A DNA stretch of 64,000 bases from Alphaproteobacteria bacterium (GCA_028281265.1 JANQKE010000131.1:1-64000); one strand, 5' to 3'; positions 45,088 through 53,900 are shown, numbered from the stretch's first letter. Program-made: numbers and translations. The notes: a model not told the origin generated them from the sequence alone.

Positions 45088-46296
45088 ATGTCCGCCACCT
45101 CCACCGGGGCCGCGCCGAGCCCGGCCCTGTTGCGTCCGCGCCTGGCCGTGACGACCGTGTTCCTGGTCCATGGTCTCTACGTCGCGGCCTGGGTTCCGCA
45201 GATCCCGATGATCAAGGCCAATCTGGGGCTGGATGAAGGCCGGCTGAGTCTGGCGCTGCTGATGATCGCGATCGGCGCGCTGGCGGCGATGCCGCTCACC
45301 GGCCGGCTGGTCACCCGGTTCGGATCCCGCGCGATCACGCTGCTGGGCACCGTGCTGATGGGTATCGCCTTCATGCTGCCGGTGTTCATGCCGAGCTACA
45401 CGGCCTTGTTGCTGTGGTTGTTGGTCGCCGGGATGGGCATCGGCATGATGGACGTGGCGATGAACGCCAACGGTGTGGAGGTGGAGAAACACTTCGACCG
45501 CTCGATCCTGTCGTCGTTGCACGGGTTCTACAGCGTCGGCGGTCTGGTCGGATCGCTGGCGATCGCGACGGCCTTGAGGTCCGGCCTGAGCCTGGAAGCG
45601 GTCGTGGCCGCGGGCGTCAGCACCTGCATCGCGGTCGGTGTGCTGGCCGGCTGGTTTCTGTTCCGAACCGACGCCAGGGCCGAAGAACCGCCGACCGCCG
45701 CCGAGCGGGCTGAAACGGCCAAGCCCCGCCGATGGCGTCGACCGACCGGGATGATCCTGCTGCTCGGGATCATCGGCACGCTGGCCTACCTGACCGAAGG
45801 GGCGGTGGTCGATTGGGGCGGGGTGTTCAGCCTGGGTCCGATCGGGGCGGATCTGGCAGATGCCGGATTGGCCTATGCCGCGTTCTCCGCGGCCATGGCG
45901 ATTACCCGGCTGATCGGCGATCGGTTGCAGGATCGGGTCGGCCGCCGGCGCCTGCTGGTCCTGGGCAGCGCGCTGGCGACGGCCGGGTTCCTGGGCTTCA
46001 CCCTGGCCCCGAATCTGCCGGCGCTGATGCTGGCAAGCTTCGTGATCGGCATCGGCCTGGCCAATGTGGTGCCGATCATGTTCGCGCTGGCCGGCCGGCA
46101 GCCCGACACCCCGTCGGCCGACGGGGTCGCCATGGTCGCAGCACTGGCCTACACCGGGTTTCTCATCGGCCCGCCGGCGATCGGATGGCTCGCCACCCAT
46201 ACCGATCTGCGGATGGCGTTCCTGGCCGTCACCGCCCTGGCCCTGGTGATGACGGTCCTGGCGCTGTTCGCCATCAAGCGCCGGCCCCAGGCCTGA
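45088..46296 (+). CDS. MFS transporter
   Basis: This 402-residue protein has about 12 TM helices and starts MSATSTGAAPSPALLRPRLA. Family points are the loop 2-3 GRLVTRFGSRA, the middle cytoplasmic loop rich in Arg (AKPRRWRRPTG) and GDRLQDRVGRRRLLVLGSAL. The sequence MMDVAMNANGVEVEK in TM5 is characteristic of the YbjJ-like group. The substrate is unknown. It ends only 8 bases from the convergent trxB stop. Confidence 0.88.
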   Translation: MSATSTGAAPSPALLRPRLAVTTVFLVHGLYVAAWVPQIPMIKANLGLDEGRLSLALLMIAIGALAAMPLTGRLVTRFGSRAITLLGTVLMGIAFMLPVFMPSYTALLLWLLVAGMGIGMMDVAMNANGVEVEKHFDRSILSSLHGFYSVGGLVGSLAIATALRSGLSLEAVVAAGVSTCIAVGVLAGWFLFRTDARAEEPPTAAERAETAKPRRWRRPTGMILLLGIIGTLAYLTEGAVVDWGGVFSLGPIGADLADAGLAYAAFSAAMAITRLIGDRLQDRVGRRRLLVLGSALATAGFLGFTLAPNLPALMLASFVIGIGLANVVPIMFALAGRQPDTPSADGVAMVAALAYTGFLIGPPAIGWLATHTDLRMAFLAVTALALVMTVLALFAIKRRPQA

Positions 46297-46304
46297 CCGG
46301 CCCG

Positions 46305-47288
46305 CTACGCCGCCGCTTCGCGCCCGGCGATCCGCGGGGTGTGATCCAGGGCTGCCCGCTCGGCAACGAACTTCTCGGCTTCCAGCGCGGCCATGCAGCC
46401 CATCCCGGCCGCGGTGACGGCCTGGCGATAGATCTTGTCCTTGACGTCCCCGGCGGCGAACACCCCGGGGACGCTGGTGGCGGTGCTGTCCGGTGCGGTC
46501 AGGATGTAGCCCGCGGCGTCCATATCGACCTTGCCCTTGAAAAGGGCCGTCGCCGGATCGTGGCCGATCGCCACGAACATGCCGTCGACCGCGACGTCCC
46601 GGGCCTCCCCGGTCTTCGTGTCGACCAGCCGCAGGCCGGTTACGCCGCTGTCGTCGCCCAGCACCGCGTCGACCGTATGATCCCAGACGATCGAGATCTT
46701 GGGATGCTTGAACACCCGATCCTGCAGGATCTTCTCCGCCCGCAGCTTGTCCCGGCGGTGGACCAGGGTGACGTGGTCGACGATGTTGGCGAGGTAGAGG
46801 GCCTCCTCGGCAGCCGAGTTGCCGCCCCCGATCACCGCCACGCGGCGGCCCCGGAAGAAGAAGCCGTCGCAGGTCGCACAAGCCGAAACGCCCTTGCCGT
46901 TGAAAGCCTGTTCGCTCTCCAGCCCCAGCCAGCGGGCCTGCGCCCCGGTGGCGATGATCACCGCATCGGCCTCGAAGACGTCGCCGCTATCCGCGGTAGC
47001 GGTGAACGGGCGGCGCTCGAAATCGACCTCGGTGATCAGATCGAACACCATCTCGGTGCCGACATGCTCGGCCTGCTTCATCATCTGTTCCATCAGCCAG
47101 GGGCCCTGGATCACGTCGGCGAAGCCGGGATAATTCTCCACATCGGTGGTGATGGTGAGCTGGCCGCCGGGCTGCAGCCCCTGCACCAGCGTCGTCTCCA
47201 GCCCCGCCCGCGCGGCATAGATGGCCGCCGTGTAGCCGGCCGGGCCGGAGCCGATGATCAGAACCTGGGTGCGGTGGCGGGTGGACAT
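46305..47288 (-). CDS. trxB: Thioredoxin-disulfide reductase
   Basis: This 327-residue NADPH-dependent flavoenzyme keeps thioredoxin reduced. The FAD motif is IIGSGPAGYTAAIYAARAG, the redox-active pair is Cys137 and Cys140 in SACATCDG, the NADPH motif is VIGGGNSAAEEAL, and the C-terminal FAD contact is VFAAGDVKDKIYRQAVTAAG. The start MSTRHRTQVLI is the standard one; the longer frame is not conserved. Its product would supply electrons for the DsbD-like and peroxiredoxin proteins encoded next door. Confidence 0.96.
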   Translation of the reverse strand: MSTRHRTQVLIIGSGPAGYTAAIYAARAGLETTLVQGLQPGGQLTITTDVENYPGFADVIQGPWLMEQMMKQAEHVGTEMVFDLITEVDFERRPFTATADSGDVFEADAVIIATGAQARWLGLESEQAFNGKGVSACATCDGFFFRGRRVAVIGGGNSAAEEALYLANIVDHVTLVHRRDKLRAEKILQDRVFKHPKISIVWDHTVDAVLGDDSGVTGLRLVDTKTGEARDVAVDGMFVAIGHDPATALFKGKVDMDAAGYILTAPDSTATSVPGVFAAGDVKDKIYRQAVTAAGMGCMAALEAEKFVAERAALDHTPRIAGREAAA

Positions 47289-47406
47289 CGGATCGCTCCT
47301 GATCGAAGGGCCGGCAGCCGCGGCCCGAAGGACTCTGCTTGCCGTCCAACCTAGGCAACCCGCCGGGACCGAACAAGCGAGCGCCGGCTGCACCCCAGAC
47401 AGCCGG

Positions 47407-48768
47407 TCAGCGGTCCTTCCGGTCGCCCGACCGCCCGGGCCGGCCCCGCCGCATGGCCGAACGGGCGAGGGTCATCAGAGCCGGGGAGGTCCGCAACAGG
47501 GCGACGAACCGGGACCGCCGTTCCACGGGCCGCTCCGCCCGGCGGGTCATCCGGTACAGCACGAAGACGATGAACGCCGAATGCACCACCGCGGTGTAGC
47601 CGAAGAAGGCCGGCGGACCGTAGAGATCGAGCGCGATCGCGGAGACCAGCGGGCCGATGATCGCCCCCAGCGCGTAGAACAGGGTGATGCCGGCGGCGAC
47701 GTCGACGAATTGGCCCGGCTTGGCGAAATCGTTGGCATGCGCGGCCGACAGCGAATAGAGCGGCAAGGCGAAGCCGCCGAACAGGAACGACCCGACGAAG
47801 GCCAAAGCGACCGCCTCGCCGGCCGTGGCCGAGAGCAGCACCCCGGCTCCGACCGCGCCCCCGGTCGTGGCGATCAGGGTCGACCGGCGGCCGGCCACGT
47901 CCGACAACCAGCCCAGCGGATACTGCAGGACCGCACCGCCGATGATGCCGAGGCTCATGAACACCGCGACCTCGCCGATATCGAATCCGGACGCGTTGGC
48001 GAACAGCGGGCCGTTGGTGCGGAAGGCGGCGTTGGTCAACCCGATCGTGAAGCACCCGATAGCGGCCACCGGCGACAGCCGCCACAGGAACTTCGGATCG
48101 AAATCGGCGTTCGCCGGCGATCTGGGACCCGGCTGACCGGACAGGCTGACCGGCACCACGGCCAGACACATCATCACCGCCACCAGGGCGAACAGCGTGA
48201 ACCCGTCGGTACCGACAACCGGCAGCAGGAACTGCACGGCCGTCACCACGACCAGATCGAGGATACGATAGACCGCCAGCACCCGACCCCGGCGGCCGTT
48301 GGGGGCCTGGTCGTTCAGCCAGCTCTCGATCACCATAGCGAGACCGCAGAACGCGATCCCCATGACGAACCGGGAGGCCGCCCACACCCACGGGTCGATC
48401 ATCAGCACCAGCACGATGCTGGCCGCCGCGGAGAGCGCGGCGAAGGCGGCAAACACGCGGATATGGCCGGCAAGGCGGATCAGCCGGGCCGTGTAGACGA
48501 CCCCCAGCAGGAAGCCCAGGAAATAGGCCGCCCCGACCAGGCCGATCACGGTGTCGCCGAAGCCTTCGGCCGACGCCCTGAGGGCCGCCAACGTCCCCAG
48601 CAGCCCGTTGCCCGCGAGCAGGAAGGCCGCCGACACATAGAGCGGCAGGATGGAGGCGAAGGGCACGGAGAGGGACCGGGTGTGGCAAGCGGGTGACACC
48701 GATGTCACGCCGGTTCCGTCCGCACCGGTAGGGGGGCAATCCGCAACGCACCCCGGGACCGACGGCAT
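47407..48768 (-). CDS. MFS transporter, YcaD-like
   Basis: The first TM is SILPLYVSAAFLLAGNGLLG, and there are about 12 in all. Conserved points are FGDTVIGLVGAAYFLGFLLG, WVWAASRFVMGIAFCGLAMV, IESWLNDQAP and PLGWLSDVAGRR, a pattern of the YcaD/nitrate-like MFS subgroup. The 453-residue frame begins MPSVPGCVADC, but the first ~35 residues are not membrane-like, and a GTG just before PFASILPLY (48666) may be the true start. The substrate is unknown. Confidence 0.85.
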   Translation of the reverse strand: MPSVPGCVADCPPTGADGTGVTSVSPACHTRSLSVPFASILPLYVSAAFLLAGNGLLGTLAALRASAEGFGDTVIGLVGAAYFLGFLLGVVYTARLIRLAGHIRVFAAFAALSAAASIVLVLMIDPWVWAASRFVMGIAFCGLAMVIESWLNDQAPNGRRGRVLAVYRILDLVVVTAVQFLLPVVGTDGFTLFALVAVMMCLAVVPVSLSGQPGPRSPANADFDPKFLWRLSPVAAIGCFTIGLTNAAFRTNGPLFANASGFDIGEVAVFMSLGIIGGAVLQYPLGWLSDVAGRRSTLIATTGGAVGAGVLLSATAGEAVALAFVGSFLFGGFALPLYSLSAAHANDFAKPGQFVDVAAGITLFYALGAIIGPLVSAIALDLYGPPAFFGYTAVVHSAFIVFVLYRMTRRAERPVERRSRFVALLRTSPALMTLARSAMRRGRPGRSGDRKDR

Positions 48769-48841
48769 GGCTACCGGGGTCGGCGCGGATCTGGACGTGG
48801 TCTTTCAACACGGTGTCGCCCAGCGCGACGGCCCGGCCGGG

Positions 48842-48873
48842 CAGATCCATCCGGTCGTCCCTGAAACCACTCC
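48842..48873 (+). repeat. Solo end of the 38004-type element
   Basis: CAGATCCATCCGGTCGTCCC followed by TGAAACCACTCC matches the right terminal inverted repeat of the 38004-38266 element with several changes. It lies in the divergent gap between the MFS gene and the second pirin gene. Confidence 0.55.
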
Positions 48874-49035
48874 GACTGTCCCGTCGCGGAAACGGTCCGG
48901 TGACGTTGCGTAATATTGTTACGCCACCGGGGTTCGACCATCTCCATCGCGACAGCGCGCGGCGGCCGCCGGCTCCGGGAACAAGCCCGGCCCGTTCGGC
49001 CCCCCACGCGCCCCTCGCGACAGGAGATCACGACC

Positions 49036-49743
49036 ATGATGGCCATTCGCCGTTCCGAAGAGCGGGGACCGACCCGCATCGGCTGGCTCGACAGCCGGCA
49101 CAGCTTCTCCTTCGGCCAGTATCACGATCCGCGGTTCATGGGGTTCCGGGCGCTGCGGGTGATCAACGAGGATCGGGTGACCGGCGGTGCCGGCTTCGGT
49201 GAGCATCCGCACCGGGACATGGAGATCATCTCCTATGTGCTGTCCGGCGCGCTGGAGCATCGCGACAGCATGGGCAACGGCGCGGTGATCCGTCCCGGCG
49301 ATGTCCAGATCATGAGCGCGGGGACCGGGGTCCGGCACTCGGAGTTCAATCACGCCGCCGCCGATCCCGTCCACTTCCTGCAGATCTGGATTGTCCCGGA
49401 CCGGGCCGGCCATACCCCGAGCTACCAGCAGCAGGCGTTCACCGAGGACGACAAGCGCGGGCGGCTGCGGCTGGTCGGCTCCCCGGACGGGCGCGACGGC
49501 TCGGTCCTGATCCATCAGGATGTCGACCTCCACGCCGCCATCCTGCCGGAAGGGGTGACCGTGACCCACAGCCCGGCCCAAGGCCGGCATGTCTGGGTCC
49601 AGGTCGCCCGCGGCACCGTCGAGGTCAACGGCCAGCTCCTCAACGCCGGTGACGGCGCGGCCCTGAGCGACGAGGACACGGTTGCGCTGACCGGCAAGAG
49701 CAACGCCGCCGACACGGAGGTCCTGGTGTTCGACTTGGCCTGA
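49036..49743 (+). CDS. Pirin family protein, YhhW-like (second of two)
   Basis: This 235-residue cupin protein has the pirin core FGEHPHRDMEIISYVLSGAL, HRDSMGNG and MSAGTGVRHSEFNH, with the metal-binding His residues present. E. coli YhhW of the same size has quercetin dioxygenase activity. The start at MMAIRRSEERGP is set by AGGAGA 9-14 bases upstream. It is distinct from the larger pirin at 31847. An 11-bp hairpin follows the gene. Confidence 0.9.
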   Translation: MMAIRRSEERGPTRIGWLDSRHSFSFGQYHDPRFMGFRALRVINEDRVTGGAGFGEHPHRDMEIISYVLSGALEHRDSMGNGAVIRPGDVQIMSAGTGVRHSEFNHAAADPVHFLQIWIVPDRAGHTPSYQQQAFTEDDKRGRLRLVGSPDGRDGSVLIHQDVDLHAAILPEGVTVTHSPAQGRHVWVQVARGTVEVNGQLLNAGDGAALSDEDTVALTGKSNAADTEVLVFDLA

Positions 49744-49750
49744 TGCCCGG

Positions 49751-49781
49751 GGCCGGCGGGGACCATCCGCCCCCGCCGGCC
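49751..49781 (+). terminator. 11-bp hairpin after the second pirin gene
   Basis: GGCCGGCGGGG pairs perfectly with CCCCGCCGGCC around a 9-base loop, 7 bases after the stop codon. No T-run is present. Confidence 0.5.
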
Positions 49782-49904
49782 GTGCCCGGCAGGCGCAAGC
49801 GGGTGGGGCTCGCGGGGCAGCCTCATCCGCTCCGGCCGGCCGGCCTGGACATCCGCCGGCCCGGCTGAGGGCGGCCTCCGAGCGGGCGATAGCGGGGACG
49901 GCGG

Positions 49905-50537
49905 TCACGACCGGTCCAGGGTCTCCAGGGTCCGCTCGAGGGCGCCGAGCCGGTCTTGACCCCAGAACAGCTCCCCGGTTTCCAGCGCCCAGGTCGGCGC
50001 GCCGAACACACCTGCGGCCAAGCCGACCCGATTGTGCGCGTCCTGCTGCGCGGCCACCGCCTCGCCGTCGATCGCAGTGAGGATCGCCTCGGCATCGTAG
50101 CCCAGCCCGGTCGCGATCTGGCCCAGGGTGGTCCGATCGGCGATATCCCGCTCCTCCACCCAGACCGCCCGCATGATCCGGAAGGCGAACTCCAGCGCGT
50201 CCCCGCCGGCCCGATCGACCGCGATGATCGCCCCCCGGGCCATGGTGTCGTCGACCGGGAAGTGTTTCGGCTCGAGATTGGCGGGCAGCGCGCGTTCCGC
50301 CCGGATCCGCCTGAGTTCCATCATCCGGTAGGCCTTGCGGGCGGCCGAGCGCTGCAGCAGGGGCACGAACCCGTTCGGGGCGAAGACGATCCGCGCATCG
50401 ACCGGGCGTACCCGCACGGTCAGCCCCCGCCGTCGGGCCAGGCGGCCGAAGGCCTGGTGGCCGAAATAGGCGAACGGCGAGGCGGGAACGAAATAGTAGT
50501 CGACGGTGGGAGGCATCGGCGGGCTCCGGAAGGGCAT
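49905..50537 (-). CDS. DsbA-family / 2-hydroxychromene-2-carboxylate isomerase-like protein
   Basis: This 210-residue protein of the kappa-class GST/DsbA fold starts with YYFVPASPFAYFGHQAF, where the Ser in SPFAY is the glutathione-activating residue. AGVFGAPTWALETGELFWGQ near the C-terminus is the cis-Pro loop. Characterised relatives isomerise 2-hydroxychromene-2-carboxylate in naphthalene breakdown, but most members act on unknown substrates. No aromatic-degradation genes are adjacent. A Met 7 codons in (MPPTVDYYF) is an equally likely start. Confidence 0.85.
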   Translation of the reverse strand: MPFRSPPMPPTVDYYFVPASPFAYFGHQAFGRLARRRGLTVRVRPVDARIVFAPNGFVPLLQRSAARKAYRMMELRRIRAERALPANLEPKHFPVDDTMARGAIIAVDRAGGDALEFAFRIMRAVWVEERDIADRTTLGQIATGLGYDAEAILTAIDGEAVAAQQDAHNRVGLAAGVFGAPTWALETGELFWGQDRLGALERTLETLDRS

Positions 50538-50688
50538 GCGGGAACGGATCGGACCAAGGTACGACGAGCCAGGCTCATCGCGACGGGGCGAGCGCGTCCG
50601 CGCGGCCGGGCCTTCCGCGAGACAAGCCTCGTGGGAGGCTTGATCACCAGGACGACGACAGATGAGGTCATCTCAGCACAAACCGGTA

Positions 50689-51366
50689 TCAGTCGTCCGG
50701 CAGTTCGGACCACAGCGGCCACAGGATCGGCACGTCTTCATCGATCTCGGCGAAGCGGCCGACCGGCTCATCGAAGAAATTGTCGGCAAGGTCGTCGTTG
50801 ACCTGGCTGACCTCCCCGACCAGGACCTTCCCGGTACCGACCTTTCCGTAGAAGCGGTGGCTGATCCCGCGGTCGAGGGTGATGCTCTCCCCGGCGCGCA
50901 CGGTCACCGGCTCCCCCGGGGCGAGGGTGCGGGGAATGCCGTCGGTGCGCACCGTGACCGGGGCGGTGCGGTTCAGCGCGCCATTGGGGGTGGTGTGGAA
51001 CAGCTCCAGCACCAGGTCCCCCCCGCCGCGGACGATGATGTCCTCCAGCTTCACCTTGTGGAAGTGGAACGGACATTCCTGGCCCTCGCGGATCACCATG
51101 ATCTTCTCGGCGTAGGGCACGGTGTCCGGGTCGGACTGCTTGCCGTTGCGCAGGCAGAACAGGATCAGCCCGCGCCGGGCGAAGTCCCCGCCGCCGTAGT
51201 CGGTGATGTCCCAGCCCATCTGCCGGTCGCGCACGAACCGCCGGGTCTCCGGCTCCTGCGCCCAGCGCTCGGGCCCCCAATAGGCCCAAGGCGGCAGGCG
51301 GAACCGATGGTCCCGGAAGAAGGCTGCGGTGTCCCGCATCAGCGCATTGATCTCGCTGCGCTTCAT
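50689..51366 (-). CDS. D-lyxose/D-mannose isomerase-like cupin protein
   Basis: This 225-residue cupin of the D-lyxose isomerase family interconverts D-lyxose with D-xylulose and D-mannose with D-fructose. The metal site is in ECPFHFHKVKLEDIIVRGGG (His, His, Glu), with a later His in LDRGISHRFYG. The N-terminus MKRSEINALMRDTAAFF is typical. It lies 41 bases after an SDR dehydrogenase gene on the same strand, forming a small probable sugar-conversion operon. The exact sugar is uncertain. Confidence 0.85.
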   Translation of the reverse strand: MKRSEINALMRDTAAFFRDHRFRLPPWAYWGPERWAQEPETRRFVRDRQMGWDITDYGGGDFARRGLILFCLRNGKQSDPDTVPYAEKIMVIREGQECPFHFHKVKLEDIIVRGGGDLVLELFHTTPNGALNRTAPVTVRTDGIPRTLAPGEPVTVRAGESITLDRGISHRFYGKVGTGKVLVGEVSQVNDDLADNFFDEPVGRFAEIDEDVPILWPLWSELPDD

Positions 51367-51406
51367 CACGCGATATCCTCGATTGCAGGGCCTCGGTCGC
51401 CGGCGG

Positions 51407-52204
51407 TCAGGCGAACTTCGCCGTGATCCCGCCATCGACCAGCAGATCGGCGCCGGTGACGTATTTGGCCTCGTCCGAGACGAGATACAGGGCCGCATAG
51501 GCGACGTCCCAGGCATCGCCCATATGGCCCATGGGACACTGCGCGTCCCGTTCGGCCAGCATCGCCCCGGTGTCGGGGCCGTAGTGCTTCTTCAGCGGCT
51601 CGACGATCATCGGCGTGTTCATCAGCCCCGGCAGGATGCTGTTGGCCCGGATCCCGTGCGGCGCGTGCTCGACCGCCAGGGTCCGGATGAACTGGATCAC
51701 GGCCGCCTTGCTGGCGGAGTAGGAGGCATAGGGAACGCCGGTGTAGCGGATGCCGGCGATCGAGGCGACGGCGGCGATCGCCCCTCGGCGCTGGGCCCGC
51801 ATGGTCGGCAGCACCGCCTGACAGGCGCGCAGCAGCCCGGTCAGGTTGACGTCGATGACGTGCTGGAAACTCTCGACCGTGGTCTCGGCCGGCCCGCCGA
51901 CATCGAGAATGCCGACATTGTAGTGCAGGATGTCGATCCGGCCGGTCCAGTCCCGGGCGGCGGCGGCCGTCCTGGCCATGTCGTCGAGCCGGGAAACGTC
52001 GGCCTCGATCGCCAGGGCCTGGTGGCCTTCGTCGCTGATCGTCTCGGCCGTCTCGATCGCCGCCGCGGCCACCCGGTCGACGCAGACGACCGACGCCCCT
52101 TCCCGGGCGAACAGCACCGCGGCGGCCTTGCCGTTGCCCCAGCCCGGTCCGCTCGACCCGGCTCCGACGACGATCGCGGTCTTGCCCGTCAGGCGTCCGG
52201 CCAT
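51407..52204 (-). CDS. SDR family oxidoreductase
   Basis: This 265-residue short-chain dehydrogenase has the cofactor-binding segment IVVGAGSSGPGWGNGKAAAV (a longer glycine-rich loop than usual), then HYNVGILDVGG and the catalytic Ser and Tyr-x3-Lys in VASIAGIRYTGVPYASYSAS. The end VTGADLLVDGGITAKF is standard for the family. It is probably first in an operon with the sugar isomerase gene downstream. NAD(P) preference and substrate are not determined. Confidence 0.9.
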   Translation of the reverse strand: MAGRLTGKTAIVVGAGSSGPGWGNGKAAAVLFAREGASVVCVDRVAAAAIETAETISDEGHQALAIEADVSRLDDMARTAAAARDWTGRIDILHYNVGILDVGGPAETTVESFQHVIDVNLTGLLRACQAVLPTMRAQRRGAIAAVASIAGIRYTGVPYASYSASKAAVIQFIRTLAVEHAPHGIRANSILPGLMNTPMIVEPLKKHYGPDTGAMLAERDAQCPMGHMGDAWDVAYAALYLVSDEAKYVTGADLLVDGGITAKFA

Positions 52205-52346
52205 GGCCCATCCCCCCCTGTTGCCGTATTGGCCGTGGCCGCAGCGCCCCGGCGGGGGAATCCTAAACCGGCTCTTGACGCCGGTCGATGCCGATCGATG
52301 CGGCCCGGCTCCCTGGTGCCACGGCCGACGGATGGCGCGGTGTCGA

Positions 52347-53261
52347 TCAGAAGGCGTAGCCGACGAACAGGATGCCCGCGATCTGGTCTGCCGAGCCGGC
52401 CTGGTCGACGATCGGGCTGTCCGCGGCGTCGCCGAGCAGCCGAGTATAGCTCAATCGGGTCCCGATGGAGATCCGATCGGTCACCAGATAGGTGCCGCCG
52501 GCCGACAGACCGACATCCTTGATGCCGCCGCTCGGGTCGAACGCAGTATAGCCGGACCGCGCCGCCTGGGCGGCATCGACCCCGAAAAGGGACTGCATAT
52601 AGGAGTCGTCCGCATAGGTGGCGGAGGCCATGGCGGTCAGCCGGATCCGGCGGTCGACGGGTACCGCAATGCCGATCTCCCCCTCGGCCAGCAGCCCGTC
52701 ATGTCCGCCGGCCACATCCTGCACGACGGTCAAACCGGCGGTGAAGATGTCGACCTGGCCCCGGACGAAGCCGCCCAACTCGACCGACCCGTCGACGTCG
52801 CCGAGGCCGCGCAAGGCACCGTTGTCGCTCTCGTCGCGACCGAAATCGTAGCGTGCGATCGCCCCGACCGTGACCCTGTCGTCGGCGAAGCGGGTCCGGA
52901 CGCCCGCACTCAGACCGTCGACGAACAGGGTGTCCCGCCAGTCGGCACGGATGACCGGCAACGGCCGGATTTCCCAGTCATCGGATCCCTCGTAGTCCGG
53001 CACCAGCCCGGCGCCGGCACCGAGCGTGAGCGACCAGTCCCGATCGGCCGGCTGGGCGGCGGCGACCCCCGGCAGGGCGGCCAGGGCGATCGCGACCAGC
53101 GATCCGAACAGCGACCTGCGTCGAGGTGACCCGACCTGCCGTGGCTCCCCGTTCAGGCGCCACACGGGCTTGGCCTGGCAAAAGCCCGGGCGCGCGGACC
53201 CGCTTGCCGCGTCGCGATGGGGCACGCTCATCGCAGCGTGGTGTGAGGTGGCGTTGATCAT
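52347..53261 (-). CDS. MipA/OmpV family outer-membrane protein
   Basis: This 304-residue protein has a long N-terminal region, then a signal peptide core RRRSLFGSLVAIALAALPGV with likely cleavage after VAAAQ. The mature part has LTLGAGAGLVPDYEGSDDWE and IRPLPVIRADWRDTLFVDGL, the signature of MipA/OmpV barrels, and ends in Phe (LFVGYAF), as outer-membrane proteins do. The family includes a murein-hydrolase scaffold (MipA) and porin-like proteins. The start is uncertain: MINATSHH (used), a Met 10 codons later or a Met 30 codons earlier (53351). Confidence 0.88.
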   Translation of the reverse strand: MINATSHHAAMSVPHRDAASGSARPGFCQAKPVWRLNGEPRQVGSPRRRSLFGSLVAIALAALPGVAAAQPADRDWSLTLGAGAGLVPDYEGSDDWEIRPLPVIRADWRDTLFVDGLSAGVRTRFADDRVTVGAIARYDFGRDESDNGALRGLGDVDGSVELGGFVRGQVDIFTAGLTVVQDVAGGHDGLLAEGEIGIAVPVDRRIRLTAMASATYADDSYMQSLFGVDAAQAARSGYTAFDPSGGIKDVGLSAGGTYLVTDRISIGTRLSYTRLLGDAADSPIVDQAGSADQIAGILFVGYAF

Positions 53262-53443
53262 GGGGCTTACCGGGGATGGAGGGAGGCGCGGGGCTGGACG
53301 CCACCGGCTCGAAACGGGATGCACCCGTTTGATAGGGACGTGACGGGACACCGACTGTGAAGCGTATCACACAGGCGGCATACAACCTTACCGTGCCGGC
53401 CCGGGACCGGGGCGCCGATCCGACCGGTCGCCCGGAACGACCA

Positions 53444-53470
53444 AAGGGGCCGCGGAGACCGCGACCCCTT
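53444..53470 (-). terminator. Strand-specific terminator of the 25-codon gene
   Basis: Read on the minus strand, AAGGGGTCGCGG pairs with CCGCGGCCCCTT over a TCT loop, giving a 12-bp stem that includes one U-G pair. On the plus strand the same position is a C-A mismatch, so the structure is better for minus-strand RNA. It lies about 55 bases after the small gene's stop; the bases after it (TGGTCGTT) are moderately T-rich. Confidence 0.65.
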
Positions 53471-53525
53471 CTTCGAGATCGGAAAACGGAACCGGTCTCG
53501 ACGTGTCCGGCCTTGGCAGATGCCG

Positions 53526-53603
53526 TCAGCGCGCGCAGCGCGCCTCGGAGGCTCCGACCAGACCGCACGGACCCGTGCCGCTCCCAATGATCTCGTCAGA
53601 CAT
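53526..53603 (-). CDS. Hidden 25-residue peptide gene with an ideal ribosome-binding site
   Basis: This short frame begins MSDEIIGSGTGPCG and has Cys at residues 13 and 23, ending in Arg. It is too short for normal gene finding. Three things support it: a 14-base perfect anti-16S Shine-Dalgarno placed one base before the ATG (53605-53618), a proper stop, and a hairpin terminator that works better on this strand (53444-53470). I do not recognise the peptide. It might be a regulatory leader, a small membrane-free protein or a modified-peptide precursor, but no modifying enzyme is nearby. The gene lies between the MipA-like gene and murJ. Confidence 0.6.
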   Translation of the reverse strand: MSDEIIGSGTGPCGLVGASEARCAR

Positions 53604-53604
53604 C

Positions 53605-53618
53605 GGATCACCTCCTTT
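53605..53618 (-). promoter_or_regulatory. Full-length Shine-Dalgarno sequence
   Basis: AAAGGAGGTGATCC on the minus strand is complementary over all 14 bases to the 3' end of 16S rRNA, much longer than the 4-7 bases seen before other genes here. GGAGG is 8 bases from the ATG, the optimal distance. Confidence 0.7.
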
Positions 53619-53754
53619 CCGTTGTTGCCAGGGACCGGCACGCTGCCATGGGGTGCTCCGGCGGTAAAGCGGATTCTCGCCCGTCCGAACGGCCTCGCCC
53701 GGGCCGCGCCGACAAGGGGCCTACAATTCGCCGGACGGCGGCCGCCAACAGCGG

Positions 53755-53857
53755 CTAGATCAACCTGCACTCAGATGGACTCATCCGAGCGCGGGTACGG
53801 TGATCGACCTCAAAGAGTGAGAACATCCTGCCTCCGTTCGGACACAGGATGTTCTAG
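53755..53857 (+). repeat. CTAG-bounded two-hairpin repeat, full copy
   Basis: It starts CTAGATCAACCTGCACTC and ends CAGGATGTTCTAG, 103 bases in all. Hairpin 1 is CCTGCACTC with GAGCGCGGG. The linker is CGGTGATCGACCTCAAAGAG. Hairpin 2 is GAACATCCTG with CAGGATGTTC. Against the copy at 22845-22947 the outer pair of hairpin 2 changes from G-C to A-T on both sides, keeping the pairing. It ends 43 bases before the murJ ATG. Confidence 0.85.
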
Positions 53858-53900
53858 GCTTGCCGGCATCGCGACTCGTTCTCTCGTCCAAGGGTGTTCG

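Noticed and set aside
53605-53618. Plus-strand match to the 3' end of 16S rRNA as an rRNA gene fragment
   Set aside because: Only 14 bases match and the flanks are unrelated to 16S; better read as a Shine-Dalgarno on the minus strand.
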